DNA of 64,000 nt, from contig JAJEKV010000231.1 in assembly GCA_021234155.1 (NCBI GenBank), positions 126,001 to 190,000 of the forward strand. Direction: 5' to 3'. Positions 1 to 10,034 of the stretch are shown here, piece after piece (the stretch's first letter is position 1; every line of letters begins with the position of its first letter). Source of the stretch: Isoetes taiwanensis (taxonomy: Eukaryota; Streptophyta; Lycopodiopsida; Isoetales; Isoetaceae). The notes beneath the pieces were generated by a model that had not been told where the DNA came from, did no database searches, and saw only the letters and a list, made by a program, of their open reading frames with translations. Position numbers and translations under genes: made by a program.

Positions 1-168
1 AACACCAAGAATTTCCACTCTACTTTAGCTCAAATTGCTAAAGATTCTAATTCTTTGGCTAACAGAAATCATAGCCATATCTCAAATTCAAAATGGAATC
101 TATCCAACTGGATTTCTTCCAAAGGTACAAGAGATTCATTAACTAAGGAAATCTAAACAAAATATTCA

Positions 169-1002
169 TTGCAGAAAAAGGTGACAGGAAATAATTTAAA
201 AAGGCAAACTGTGGAAACTTGTGGCATATCTCAACATATCAACAGCAACAAAAATATTGCAGAAACCTCTAAAAAGGTTTCCTTTCATCATGAAGAGCCT
301 GAAAGAAGTATGATGGAAAATCCTGCTGAAGATTCAAGCAAGCAAGAAAATGATGAGGTAATTCAATGTTCTAATCAATTTGCTATCTTTACTAATTCAC
401 ATGCAGAGCAAATGGATTTACTGCATTCAGAATTTGAGGAACCAATTTCTGCTCAACCTCATTTACTTATATCCACAACTCAGCCAATTTCTAATCCCCC
501 TCAAAATAATTTCCTTGACCTCATTGACCTATCCTCTCCTGATGACTCCTTGTCCTGCCATGAGCATCATACTATCATCTCTGATAAATTTGCAAATCAG
601 CTGGCTACTATTGACTTCAATCCTAAGGTTCAGAATTGCTCAAGTCAGATATGTCAAGATACAAATAAATTGGGAAAGGAGATGTGTCTACAAGGTTCAG
701 ATTCAACTCAGGATTTCAATACAGAAATAGAGTGTGACATTGATTACGTCCCAGAGACTCCAGAGTGTGCTGACATGCAGATCTTTGAACCTGGAAAGAC
801 TCCACAAAGGCAAGTTCTCGAACCTGCTAATAATAGTAATTCTCTTAATACTGATTTAAATAAAAATGCCATTAATAACATTCTGTTAATAAGCTATTTG
901 AGTTTATTCCTGGAGGAATTTCATCTGATGAGTCTGACAGTGATAAAGAAAATTCTTGCAAACGGGAGAAAGACAACAATTGGGATTTGGAATATTACCT
1001 AA
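169..1002 (+). CDS. LINE A ORF1-like C-terminal region, no ATG at its left end
   Basis: This frame stays open for 277 codons just upstream of the LINE ORF2, but its left end has no ATG (the first possible codon is TTG), so the true start probably lies further 5' or in an earlier frame. The protein is rich in Ser, Asn, Gln and acidic residues and shows no zinc knuckle or RRM that I can see. By position it would be the C-terminal part of ORF1, the RNA-binding protein of plant LINEs. That role is inferred from position only. A 77-codon overlapping frame (987-1220) may continue it after a frameshift and ends in a Lys-rich tail. Confidence 0.45.
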   Translation: MQKKVTGNNLKRQTVETCGISQHINSNKNIAETSKKVSFHHEEPERSMMENPAEDSSKQENDEVIQCSNQFAIFTNSHAEQMDLLHSEFEEPISAQPHLLISTTQPISNPPQNNFLDLIDLSSPDDSLSCHEHHTIISDKFANQLATIDFNPKVQNCSSQICQDTNKLGKEMCLQGSDSTQDFNTEIECDIDYVPETPECADMQIFEPGKTPQRQVLEPANNSNSLNTDLNKNAINNILLISYLSLFLEEFHLMSLTVIKKILANGRKTTIGIWNIT

Positions 1003-1185
1003 ATTCTTCCACTATAGCCATTTCTGATAAGAGATTGATCAGTAAAGCTAAGGCTAGTAGGACCCAAACAACTCTAATGCTCCTGCCAATAACACCAGAA
1101 GTAAAAACAAAAAAGAAAGAAAAGGGAAAGCTAAGGCCAAGCATAGATAGACTCCTCTTCCTTATATTATATCCTACCTTAATCC

Positions 1186-4100
1186 ATGAAGATCCTCACT
1201 TGGAATCTAAGGGGTATTAAGGGAGCTCTCAAAAGAAGGAGAGCTATTTCCCAAATTAGATCCTACAAAGCTGACATAATTCTTCTCCAAGAATTAAAGC
1301 TTCAAAAATTTGAACGTGCAAATTTAGGGGAATGGATAATGCCTGGTAGTTCTTCAGTTTGGATTGAGGCAGAGGGTACTTCTGGGGGTATATGCATGAT
1401 TTGGAAGAATTTAAACACTGATTTTTTCTATAACAGTCCAAGCAGAATGTGGCAGTGTACCATTTTTATTATCAGAGATAAACCTTTTGGTCTCATAAAT
1501 GTCTATGCTTCAACTAATCCTAAAGAAAGAGAAGTTCTCTGGCTGGAAATTAATAATTGGATGAGAACTCAAAACATTATTGATTGGATTGTTGCTGGAG
1601 ATTTCAACAACACTCCAAATTGGAATCAAAAATTAGGAAACAAGATCAACATGGCCAGACTGGAAAAAACAAACTGGAATAACCTTATTGATGATAATTC
1701 ATTGCTTCAGATTCCTTCATCTTCTGCTAAATTTACCTGGTCTAACAAAAGAAAAGGAGATGCTAGAGTTTTCTGTGCTCTTAAAAGATTCTATTTGAAT
1801 ATCTCCAGCTCCAATTTTTGGAATAATGCTTATGTTTTCAGTGATGAATCTGTTGCTATTTCAGATCATCAACCTCAATTCTTGTCCACTCAGCATCAAA
1901 TCTCTGTTCCTAGATCTAGAAATATCCCTTACAAATTTAACTCTAGTTTGCTTCACAATAATTCTTTCTGTAATGATTTCAGAGAATTTTATTCTAAGCT
2001 CTCTAGAGTTACTGATCATATGTCCATGAAATGCTTTTATTCCAATCTAAAGGCCTCCAAATCTTGGATAAAGGAGTGGACTAAAAAGGTAAATGCTGAC
2101 AGGATCAAGGAGAAAAATATTCTTTTCCAACATATGAGAGATATCAGATTGGCTTTAAATGATGATCCCTTAAATCCTACTTTGCATCTTCAAGAGGAAA
2201 ACCTTGAAAGAAAAATCAAAATCATTGAGGAAATTGAGGCTAAAGGTGCTGCTATTAGATGCAAAGTTAAGTATTCGAATGATATGGATTCTGGTAGCAC
2301 CAAATTTTTCTTCAGAGTTGCTAAAGTTAGGCAGATGAAAAATTCTATCACTGAAATAAAAAATGACTCAGGAGATATTCTAAATAATTCCTCTGATATC
2401 TCAAACTTCTTCTATTCTAAATATTCTACTCTGTTCTCTAAAGACATAAGTTCGGATACTACTGCTGTCAATAATGCTTTCACTGATTTGATTGATGCTA
2501 TTATTCCCATTGATCACTGCCAAATGGATATTTCCCTATCTAATGTTCCAAGCTCTGATGAAGTTTTATTCATTCTAAAAAGCTTTAAGCACGAAAAATC
2601 ACCAGGGCCAGATGGCTTTCCCCCTGAATTCTTTCTTAAGTTCTGGGATTTAATGCAGAATGACATTATGTATTTTATAAGGGGATTTTGGGAATCTAAT
2701 CATCTTCATCCCTCAATTGCTAGTGGATTTATTTCCCTAATTCGTAAAGTTGAGAGACCTTCTGCTTTTTCTGACTGGAGACCTATCTCTTTAACAAATT
2801 CTACCTACAAGATCTGTGCTAAAATCATTGCCTCAAGAATTATGGATTATCTGCAAAAATGTATCAGTGGAAATCAGTGTGCTTTTCTTCCAAATAGATT
2901 TATTCTCGAAAATTACATTGCTGCCATGGAAGGATTGCATTGGAATAAAATATCTAGCCAAAATTGTATCCTGCTTAAATTGGATTTAAAAAGAGCCTTT
3001 GATAATATTAGATGGGATTTTATTGAGTATGCTATGAAAAAACTTGGCTTTCATGACAGAATTATTCAGCTAATTATGGGATTAAATCTCAGATCCAACT
3101 CTGCTGTTCTCATCAATGGCTCTCCTAGCCCCTTTTTCCCTCTTGAGAGAGGTGTTAGACAAGGTTGTCCACTGGCACCTTACCTATTTATTTTGGTTGC
3201 TGAATTGCTGACTAAAGCAGTTAAACATCATCAAAGTATTGGCAATATTTCTGGTCTTCAGCTCCCAAACTCTTCTGAATCTCTTTGTATTCAACAATAT
3301 GCTGATGATACTTTCTCCTTCCTTGAAAATAGAGCCAATAACATTACCTTCTTCATGGATCTTTTAAGTCAATTCAGTGCAGCCTTAGGAGTGGATTTAT
3401 ATTTATCCAAGTGTGTTATGATAAGTGACAGTGACAATTCATATGTGGCAGGCATTAAAATTATCAAACTTCAGAGGTTACCAAATTTCTTGTCATGCCT
3501 TTGTCCCTGAATCCTAACCTCTCTGGTCTCTGGTCCCCTATTATTGAAAAGATTAGAGCCAAGCTTCATATCTATAAAAATTCCTTCTCCTTGGCGGGTC
3601 GAGTTGTTATTGCCAATCAAGTGCTTACCAGTTCTCATATCTATTTCTCTACTGCTTTAGTTGCTCCAACCTCTGTTTACAAGCAGATTGAGAAAATTAT
3701 TAGGAATTTCATTTGGAATGGTAACAATCTGGTCAACTGGAATACTATCACCAGGCACAAAAAAGAAGGTGGTCTTGCTTGTAAAAATATTCACAAACAG
3801 GCCCAAGCCCTTGCAGGAAAATTTGTTTGGAAAGCTTTAAATGGCTCTGACAGTGTAGCATCTAAATTCATCATGTACTGGATCATGAAAAGTTCTCCTT
3901 CTGGACATCCATCTGTTCCTCATGACTTGCCAAATTCTGCTTTTTGTGAAGTCTCTTTAGGAACCAATATGTCCCCCTTATGAGAAATATCATTAACGCC
4001 TGGAATAATATTTATCTGGCTTTTAAATATGATCAGAGTAAAAAATTTCATTCTGACATGCCTATTTTCTGGTCTCCTACTTTTATGGATCATCCAAACC

Positions 4101-4966
4101 ATGTTCTGGCCTTGAAACATCCTCAGATTTACAAAAAATGGTATTCTAATGGCTTCAAAAATTTAGGTGATCTGTGGCACAATGACAGATGGATTACATG
4201 GTCGAATCTCAAGATAAAAATAAAGGGAACTCATACTGACAAAAAGATCTACAAGCATATCAGGAACATTGTTGGAAATTCTGTCCCTTCTCGGTTACTT
4301 AATAGTGGTCTCAGTGGGATGCTTAATAAAAAACCAAGATACAAGGTCAAGGATATTTACAATTTCTTAGATCACAGGCCTGATCTTCCTAAATCGTCCA
4401 TTGCTTGGAACATAAACTCTGCTGATACCAAATCTTTAATAAAAAATGTCTGGAATTCTTATGCTTCCAGGAAAGTCTCCTTTTTTGCTTGACTGATTGC
4501 AAATAAAAGTGTTCCTTGTCTTCAAGTTGTGGCTAGTAGAAATCCTAATGTGTCAGCAAATTGCCCTCTAAATTGTAATAATGTTTAGGATTTGGAGCAT
4601 ATTTTCTTCTGCTCAAAGTTAGATCCCCTATGGTTGTGGTTTAATAGATACTTTGCTAATTATGATAATTCTTCCATCATTAAATTCATGCAAGGGAATG
4701 ATAATTACAAGAATACCATTGCATTTTTAACTCTTTGGAATATTTGAAAATCGAGGAATAGATGTTTATATGGCAAAAAGAGGTTTTCTATTACTTGGAT
4801 CAAGTTACATATTAAATATGACATTGAGCTTTGTGCTACTGCATATAGGAAAACTTTTGTTGACAATTATGACAGGTCTTGGGATCAAATTGGTGAATTT
4901 GTGGGGTATCATAATTTATTTATCTCAAGACTTTCATTTACAAATACTAATTAAGTTCTATTACAT
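1186..4966 (+). pseudogene. LINE A ORF2: APE endonuclease + reverse transcriptase, frameshifted
   Basis: The ATG at 1186 opens directly into the APE endonuclease start (MKILTWNLRGIKG), followed by the GDFN and SDH motifs of the EEP nuclease fold (about residues 1-240). The reverse transcriptase follows, with SPGPDGFPPEFF, LDLKRAFDNI, GVRQGCPLAP and the QYADDT catalytic box (about residues 460-710). A single frameshift near 3495 moves the thumb region into the frame 3495-3983, and another near 3981 moves the tail into 3980-4492. After a TGA at 4492 the Cys/His-rich zf-RVT tail (CPLNC, then HIFFC) continues in frame with a few stops to about 4966. The RT nicks target DNA and copies its own RNA. 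The intact N-terminal 774 codons suggest recent activity, but the frameshifts disable this copy. Confidence 0.85.
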
Positions 4967-4973
4967 AGGATAC

Positions 4974-5522
4974 ATGGAGTTGTGCAGGGGTCCATACACG
5001 AACAGATATTTTGTCACTAAGGATGGGGAGTCCCTAAGAAATGAAGTTGCAAGATATGGTGTGCAGAGAATACATGAACATCAGGTCTGCTATCCTCCTA
5101 CTAATCAATGGACAGTGTGGCAAAGGACAAAAGATGAAGACATCAAGAAAACAGCTGAAAGGTTATGGGCAAGAATATTTTCAAGGGAAGTTATGCAAAT
5201 GGTCTTTATGTTCTGGTTCATTGAGAAGCACCATCAGGATTTCACTGAAAGGCAGTTTCTGAGATATAGAGAATTATACTACACTCATAGAATGCTTGCT
5301 GACAGTTATGGTACACTCATACTGCTTATGGTACAATTGGATTACCACAGACTGATCAGAGATCAACTGCGGCAGGCAGCTTCCTACACTCATGGCACTA
5401 CCTCAAAATTCACCAACCGTTTTAATCTGCTCTTCTTTTCTGATGATCCAAATGACACAAAAATTCCTACTATCCCCTCCACTTGCATCATACCAGAAAT
5501 TGACAGCATTGGTTCCCTTTGA
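4974..5522 (+). CDS. Unrecognised ORF in the 3' part of LINE A
   Basis: An uninterrupted 182-codon frame starting at an ATG (4974) lies just after the zf-RVT tail of the LINE and ends 379 bp before the poly(A) run. The protein is rich in Arg, Tyr, Phe and His (for example HRMLADSYGT and QLDYHRLIRDQLRQ) and is predicted helical. It shows no membrane segment, zinc motif or known catalytic motif that I can name. L1-type LINEs normally have no third ORF, so this is either an accessory gene, a transduced piece of flanking gene, or a chance ORF. The length without a stop in AT-rich DNA favours real coding past or present. I do not recognise the family. Confidence 0.45.
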   Translation: MELCRGPYTNRYFVTKDGESLRNEVARYGVQRIHEHQVCYPPTNQWTVWQRTKDEDIKKTAERLWARIFSREVMQMVFMFWFIEKHHQDFTERQFLRYRELYYTHRMLADSYGTLILLMVQLDYHRLIRDQLRQAASYTHGTTSKFTNRFNLLFFSDDPNDTKIPTIPSTCIIPEIDSIGSL

Positions 5523-5900
5523 ATGCAGCAACTCTATTTGTGTATGCAGGTCAATTAGTATTTTTAGCAACAGGATTGGCATGGATGCTTCTCGGGAAAC
5601 TGTTTTCAAGACTCTTCTTTGGGTTCTTAAACCTGAAAATTTTGACAGATGCCTTCACTTCTTACACTTGTGGAAACTACTGAAGATCTTCTACATCAAA
5701 TATCAAGTTCTGTGGGAATTTTGTTGCTGCATACCCTTAACATCATATCCCCATGATTTTTGGGACTATTTCTGCTTCAAAAACTTAAGTTCATAATTTT
5801 CTGTTACCTATTTCAAATTCTCAATTGTTAAGTCTTCATGGGACTTAACTATATTTTGTATGGTTTTCCTTCATTAATGAAAAAATCATCTCGTACCTTC

Positions 5901-5914
5901 AAAAAAAAAAAAAA
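5901..5914 (+). other. LINE A poly(A) tail
   Basis: A run of 14 A follows an AT-rich 3' region and marks the 3' end of the plus-strand LINE. The next base begins the C-terminal coding region of the opposite-strand gene, so this is the insertion joint. Confidence 0.8.
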
Positions 5915-8900
5915 GTGTGAGGAGTGATGAGGGAGGGATCCAACACGTCATCATGTTCATTTATGCCATCCTCATCATCTTCACTTCTTTCACTGTTACT
6001 CGAGGAAGTGCTTGAGTTATCTTCCTCCTCACTATCAACAGATGGTGAAGCATTGCCACCACCACTCCCTTCTTCATCCTCTTCCTCATAATTACAAGCC
6101 TTTTTAAGCAAATTGATAGTCCTCTGGCATAGACGGTTGTCAGATTTCAATTTGAAATCATAACATAGTAAAGTCACGTCACTTAGGTTCAACTCATCCC
6201 TACAACCCACTTTCTTGGACTTTCTCCCTATTCCTTGGCTTCTCATTTCTAACTCATATCTACCTTGAAAAGCATTTTCTGAGCATGTTGCAAGCCAATG
6301 AATCTTGAGTTTAGTGACTAAGCCTTCCTCCTTGACTGTATCAAGTACTTTTGCTATCCAAAAAGGTTGACCTTTGTCATCCTCCTCAGTTGGAAGAGCA
6401 ATTAGTATACCTTTGGCAATTTCTGTGATATTACCTTGAGGCTTATTCCTGCGTCTTGGTCCGAGGTACATGACTCGATCCTCATCTTCCTCTACTGCAA
6501 GTGCTATTGTAGCATTGCTTGGACCTGCCTGATGCTAGGGTTGATGGAAGGTGTTAGGCCGTTGAAATGGCTCTTGCAACTGTCTTAGAGCTAGATTTTG
6601 TATAACAATTTTCTGTTCAAGAAAGAAATTTCTCCACCACATCTGATCTTCTTCTATGAAGTACTTAAAGCCCGAAGAAATTCCATTTAAGGATGTCACT
6701 GGGGTACTTTTCTTCTGCTTGGACTCCTTAGGATTTTTGAGAGGAAATTGCTTAGCACATTCTACAAAGCAAGTGTCTGGAATAGATTTAAGGAAGTGCA
6801 ATCCCTTTGGTGGACTCGTCCTTAGCTGTGGTGTGCTTCTTTCCTTGTAAGAAGCTTTGTCCATCCTTCAAGTAGAACTTGATGTGATATTGAAAGGTGA
6901 GATCATTCAACTTGTTCACAGCTTGTTCTCCGTTTGAACGTTGAGAGAAAACAAACTCTCTGAAGTCGGCCGTCTCTTTAAGGAGCTCAATCACTGGATT
7001 AGGAGTGTAAGAATCTTCAATAATTCGAACTAAAATAGGAAGACAAAAAGCCTTCTTCCTTCTAAGGTGCACAGAAAATCTGCTGAACATTTGGTCAATC
7101 TGATCATGAGTGTGGCCTACAAGTAAGAATTCGAGCTTTCTTTTTCTAAAGATCCCTAGCTCCACTAACATGGCGCAGTAAACAAAAGAGTGTTTGATTG
7201 TTGTTCTCCCTTGTAGTATTGTCAAGTTGCAGGTAGAGCACTAGTGGTAATTGCTCTTGCTCGCACAGGACCTTGTTAAGAATTGTAATTGTGAGGTTCG
7301 GGTCACCATGCAAGTTTGGATACGTCAAAAATACTTTGCACTTTAGACTTCCTTTGAAGACCATAGCTCCTACAAGGTGGGCCTTAACAAAACATTCCTC
7401 TGGCACATCTTTAGGAATATTCAAGGGTAGTTTTTTTTATCCATTTCATCAATTACAACAGACATATATTGCAGTGGATGTTCAAGAGCTTTTTTTCTGT
7501 GCTTCGCAAGCTTTCTTCTCTCTGCTGCTTGTTGTTCACGATGTCTGGCAAGGTTCTGTTGCACATTATCTGTTGAAGAAATTAGGTCAAAACATTTTTT
7601 TAAACAAGTAAGAGAGAAGAGAACTTGAGCTTACTTCTTTCGGCCTCTGTCTTTGCAGTTTCTCGTTAACTCTTTAATTCTGCACACCTTGAGCAAACAG
7701 ACATTCTATGTCTCCTGGGAATTTTCACAAGACCAAATTCACTTTTCCACAGTCTAGTGAAGTGTGAGTAAGAGATGTGCTGAAACTGAATGTAAGTCTC
7801 TTTGTATTCGTTGAAGACATCTTTTTTTGTGATGTTATCTGTCAAATGTACATGTTGCTGTTAGGCAACTTTTCACATGTTTCTCTAAAACATTTCTCCA
7901 TCCATGACACAGCAGCAAGGGCATGCATGGTTACAACTCTTCTTGGTCCACAATGATCATCAATTGCTGGGTTTTTATCCAGTCTTTTCTGTATCTGAGA
8001 CATTCTAGTGGACCCTAAACGGTGGACAACCATAAAGCGTTTTTGGCAGACTTATTCATGGTTAATGTAGTGCAAGAAGGTGTTGCAATCTAGTCTTACA
8101 TGATAAGCCAAGTAGGCATTCTGGTCTGCCAATGTCCATTGAACTGTAGATGTCTCTAACTGCTCGTAATTTAGACATGTTAAATTTGTTGATGCAACCG
8201 AATGAACAGCATTTAGTTCTTAAAAGTCTTCTCATTTTGTGCTCGTCCATAAGATTTCTTCTTTATACAGAGGAGCATGCTCTCGAACTAAAATCCACCT
8301 TGAATTTCTTGGGGGACTGGCTGGAGAATGTGTAATCTCGTTCCACCTTGTCGCTGTCTTCATCTTCTGATGAGAGTTCTACTCTAGGGGTGACCTCCTA
8401 TGCCCTTAGTGGTATGTCATCTTCTGATGAGAGTTCTACTCTAGGGGTGACCTCCTGTGCCCTTATTGGTATGCTTGTAGAGGAAAACAAACCACGTGAA
8501 GATGTACCCGGATAAGTCGGAGGCACAGTGTTGAATGAAGGAGATGGGCCATAAGACGACGTGCCAGCAAATGTTGTTGCAGCTTCTTCACGAGGAGTTT
8601 GTTCAAACATGTCCCTTACAGCCGACTGGAATTCTGCAAACCCATGTGTCACCACGGTTATGTGAAGAGGAGTAGATGTTGCGAGGTCATCTTCATTTAT
8701 AGTGAAGTCGTGTTAGGAGAAGCGGTGGAGAATCTCACAGTCTTCTGAGCGTGCTGCATTCCTTGTTTGTCTAAGTGAAGAAGGAGAAACTATAAATGGC
8801 TGGGGTAGTCTGTTCCAAAAAACTTGCTAAGGTCGAGCCTCTGTAGTGTCGGGGGATGGAACAAATGGTGGTGGAAGATTGCTACGTGCAACCGGTGAGG

Positions 8901-9178
8901 CAATGAAAGGAGATGGCAGTCTGTTTCTTACTGGACTTAGAGAGGGTTAGAAAGGTGGTGGTAGTCTACTAGTTACTAGACTCGGAGTGTCTTCGAGGGG
9001 TAACAAGGACATTGACGAGGTAGGAGTCGGAGAAGGCATCTGTGTCATGTGTTCCATCTGAAGTAGAGATACTAGAGGAAACAAAAGGTGGTGATAGTTT
9101 GTTCATGACGCGGTTAACCATCTTAAACAACTGCAAAACAATGGGGACATGTAAATAACTCAGTGGTCGGTTGTGCAA
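5915..9178 (-). pseudogene. DUF7869-like protein gene, DDE-like motifs, C-terminal chromatin-reader-like module, decayed
   Basis: Reading right to left on the minus strand, the pieces are: a Ser/Pro-rich N-terminal region with repeats of the form LPxPF (about 9178-8398); a Cys-containing segment (about 8250-8062, CCSFGC); a block with VCQKRF (about 8060-7842); a block with FTRLWKSEF and CSRCAEL (about 7840-7690); the core 7424-6788 with LQLDNTTREN and VGHTHDQIDQMFSRFS; and a C-terminal part (6864-5915) with PFWIAKVLD and an acidic Ser/Glu tail. The core motifs match the DUF7869 family as I know it. The spaced Asp/Glu residues in QLDN-REN and HTHDQID resemble a DDE/RNase H nuclease, which is inference. 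The C-terminal WIAKV module is BAH- or Tudor-like at most. The gene has several stops (6535, 8052, 8713, 8827, 8947) and frameshifts and loses its end to the LINE insertion. It is divergent from the methyltransferase gene. Confidence 0.7.
8356..8470. repeat. 57-bp tandem duplication in the DUF7869-like gene
   Basis: Two near-identical copies of a 57-bp unit (starting near catcttctgatgagagttct) lie side by side. In the minus-strand frame they encode an acidic ELSSEDDIPLRA-type repeat in the linker of the DUF7869-like protein, so the duplication is in frame. Confidence 0.75.
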
Positions 9179-9535
9179 TTGCTATTCGAGGATACAAATA
9201 GCTATTCCGGAATACTGTTTGGTGTGATGCATTTCCTGTGTAAGTCCATGAAACTTATTCTAGAATACACTAGTCCAGCCTTTCTGGACAAGTTGTATTC
9301 CACTTTATATAGACAAAGAGAGCGGACCATAGTCTACCTTTAAAAAGGAAAATTTAGCGCCTCAGTTGCGTATTCCGATTTCAGAGCTTCAGTCGCCAGC
9401 CCAAGCGTCTTCTATTCTTATTCACAGTTGCTGTATTCCGATTTACATAGCAAAAATCGTGGACAGGTAAGCATGCGAAGTATTTAGTACGTGTTTTAGA
9501 TCTTTTATAGTTCACTTTGGCACACATTGCTCAAA
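9179..9535. promoter_or_regulatory. Divergent intergenic region between the two module genes
   Basis: This gap separates the minus-strand DUF7869-like gene from the plus-strand ParB-methyltransferase gene and must hold both promoters. A TATA-like box (ctttatatag, near 9302-9311) faces the plus-strand gene. A splice-donor-like cag|gtaagc occurs at 9467, which would end a short 5' exon. Single palindrome copies sit at about 9208 and 9261, and half copies (gtattccg) at about 9370 and 9433. The assignment as a shared promoter is inference from gene orientation. Confidence 0.35.
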
Positions 9536-9806
9536 CAAGAAGAGCAAAGTGTATTATTCCGGAATACACTTTTGCCTTATACACTTTGCTCTTCTTGTTT
9601 GAGCAAAGTGTATTCCGGAATACACTTTTGCCCTTAGAACACTTTGCCCTTTTTGTGTAAGCAAAGTGTGTTCCGGAATACACTGTGCCTATAGTGAAAA
9701 GGCAAAGTGTATTCCGGAATACACTCTGCCTAAAGTCAAAAGGCAAAGTGTATTCCGGAATACACTTTGCTTAAACATGAAAGGCAAATGTGTATTCCGG
9801 ATTAAG
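9536..9806. repeat. Array of TTCCGGAA-centred palindromes
   Basis: Six copies of a palindrome with core GTGTATTCCGGAATACAC have centres near 9560, 9616, 9674, 9715, 9756 and 9798. Most copies extend outward to GGCAAAG/CTTTGCC arms, so each is up to a 30-bp inverted repeat that could form a hairpin on either strand. The last four centres are about 41 bp apart, near four helical turns, while the first spacings are 56-58 bp. The array lies upstream of, or within the first intron of, the ParB-methyltransferase gene. Related copies occur only within this module (9208-12821). Confidence 0.9.
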
Positions 9807-10034
9807 TATTTAGTATTTTGGAAAATTTTGTCCTTGCTTTTGTTGTTTTTAGCTTTTATAAATCACTTTTTAGTTAATTTGGCACACGAAAAAGCATGTT
9901 GTTCAACTTTTTTCTGGCTGTTTTTCCTTCTTTTTGCTTGCATTTAACGCAAAAATTAGCAATTGTTATTCCATAATATATTTTTCGTTCTTTTTCTACT
10001 CGTGACAGTGTTGTTCTAAACATTACTTTGGCAG

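Larger units (their letters stand above)
1..5914 (+). mobile_element. LINE A: endonuclease/RT non-LTR retrotransposon, 5' end outside window
   Basis: The stretch reads in order as an ORF1-like region, an APE-type endonuclease plus reverse transcriptase ORF, a C-terminal zinc-finger region, an extra 3' ORF, an AT-rich 3' tail and a poly(A) run at 5901-5914. That order is typical of L1-type plant LINEs. The element is on the plus strand and its 3' end abuts the coding end of the minus-strand DUF7869-like gene, so it probably landed in that gene's last exon. The left edge lies beyond base 1, so the target site duplication cannot be checked. The copy is fairly young: ORF2 is open for 774 codons before its first frameshift. 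Confidence 0.85.

Noticed and set aside
4770-4973. N-terminal extension of the LINE A 3' ORF
   Set aside because: This part is an out-of-frame reading of the zf-RVT tail of ORF2; the ATG at 4974 is a better start.
9536-9806. CRISPR-like array
   Set aside because: Repeats and spacing suggest an array at first glance, but the spacers are short and similar to each other, repeats are perfect palindromes, and the DNA is eukaryotic with introns.
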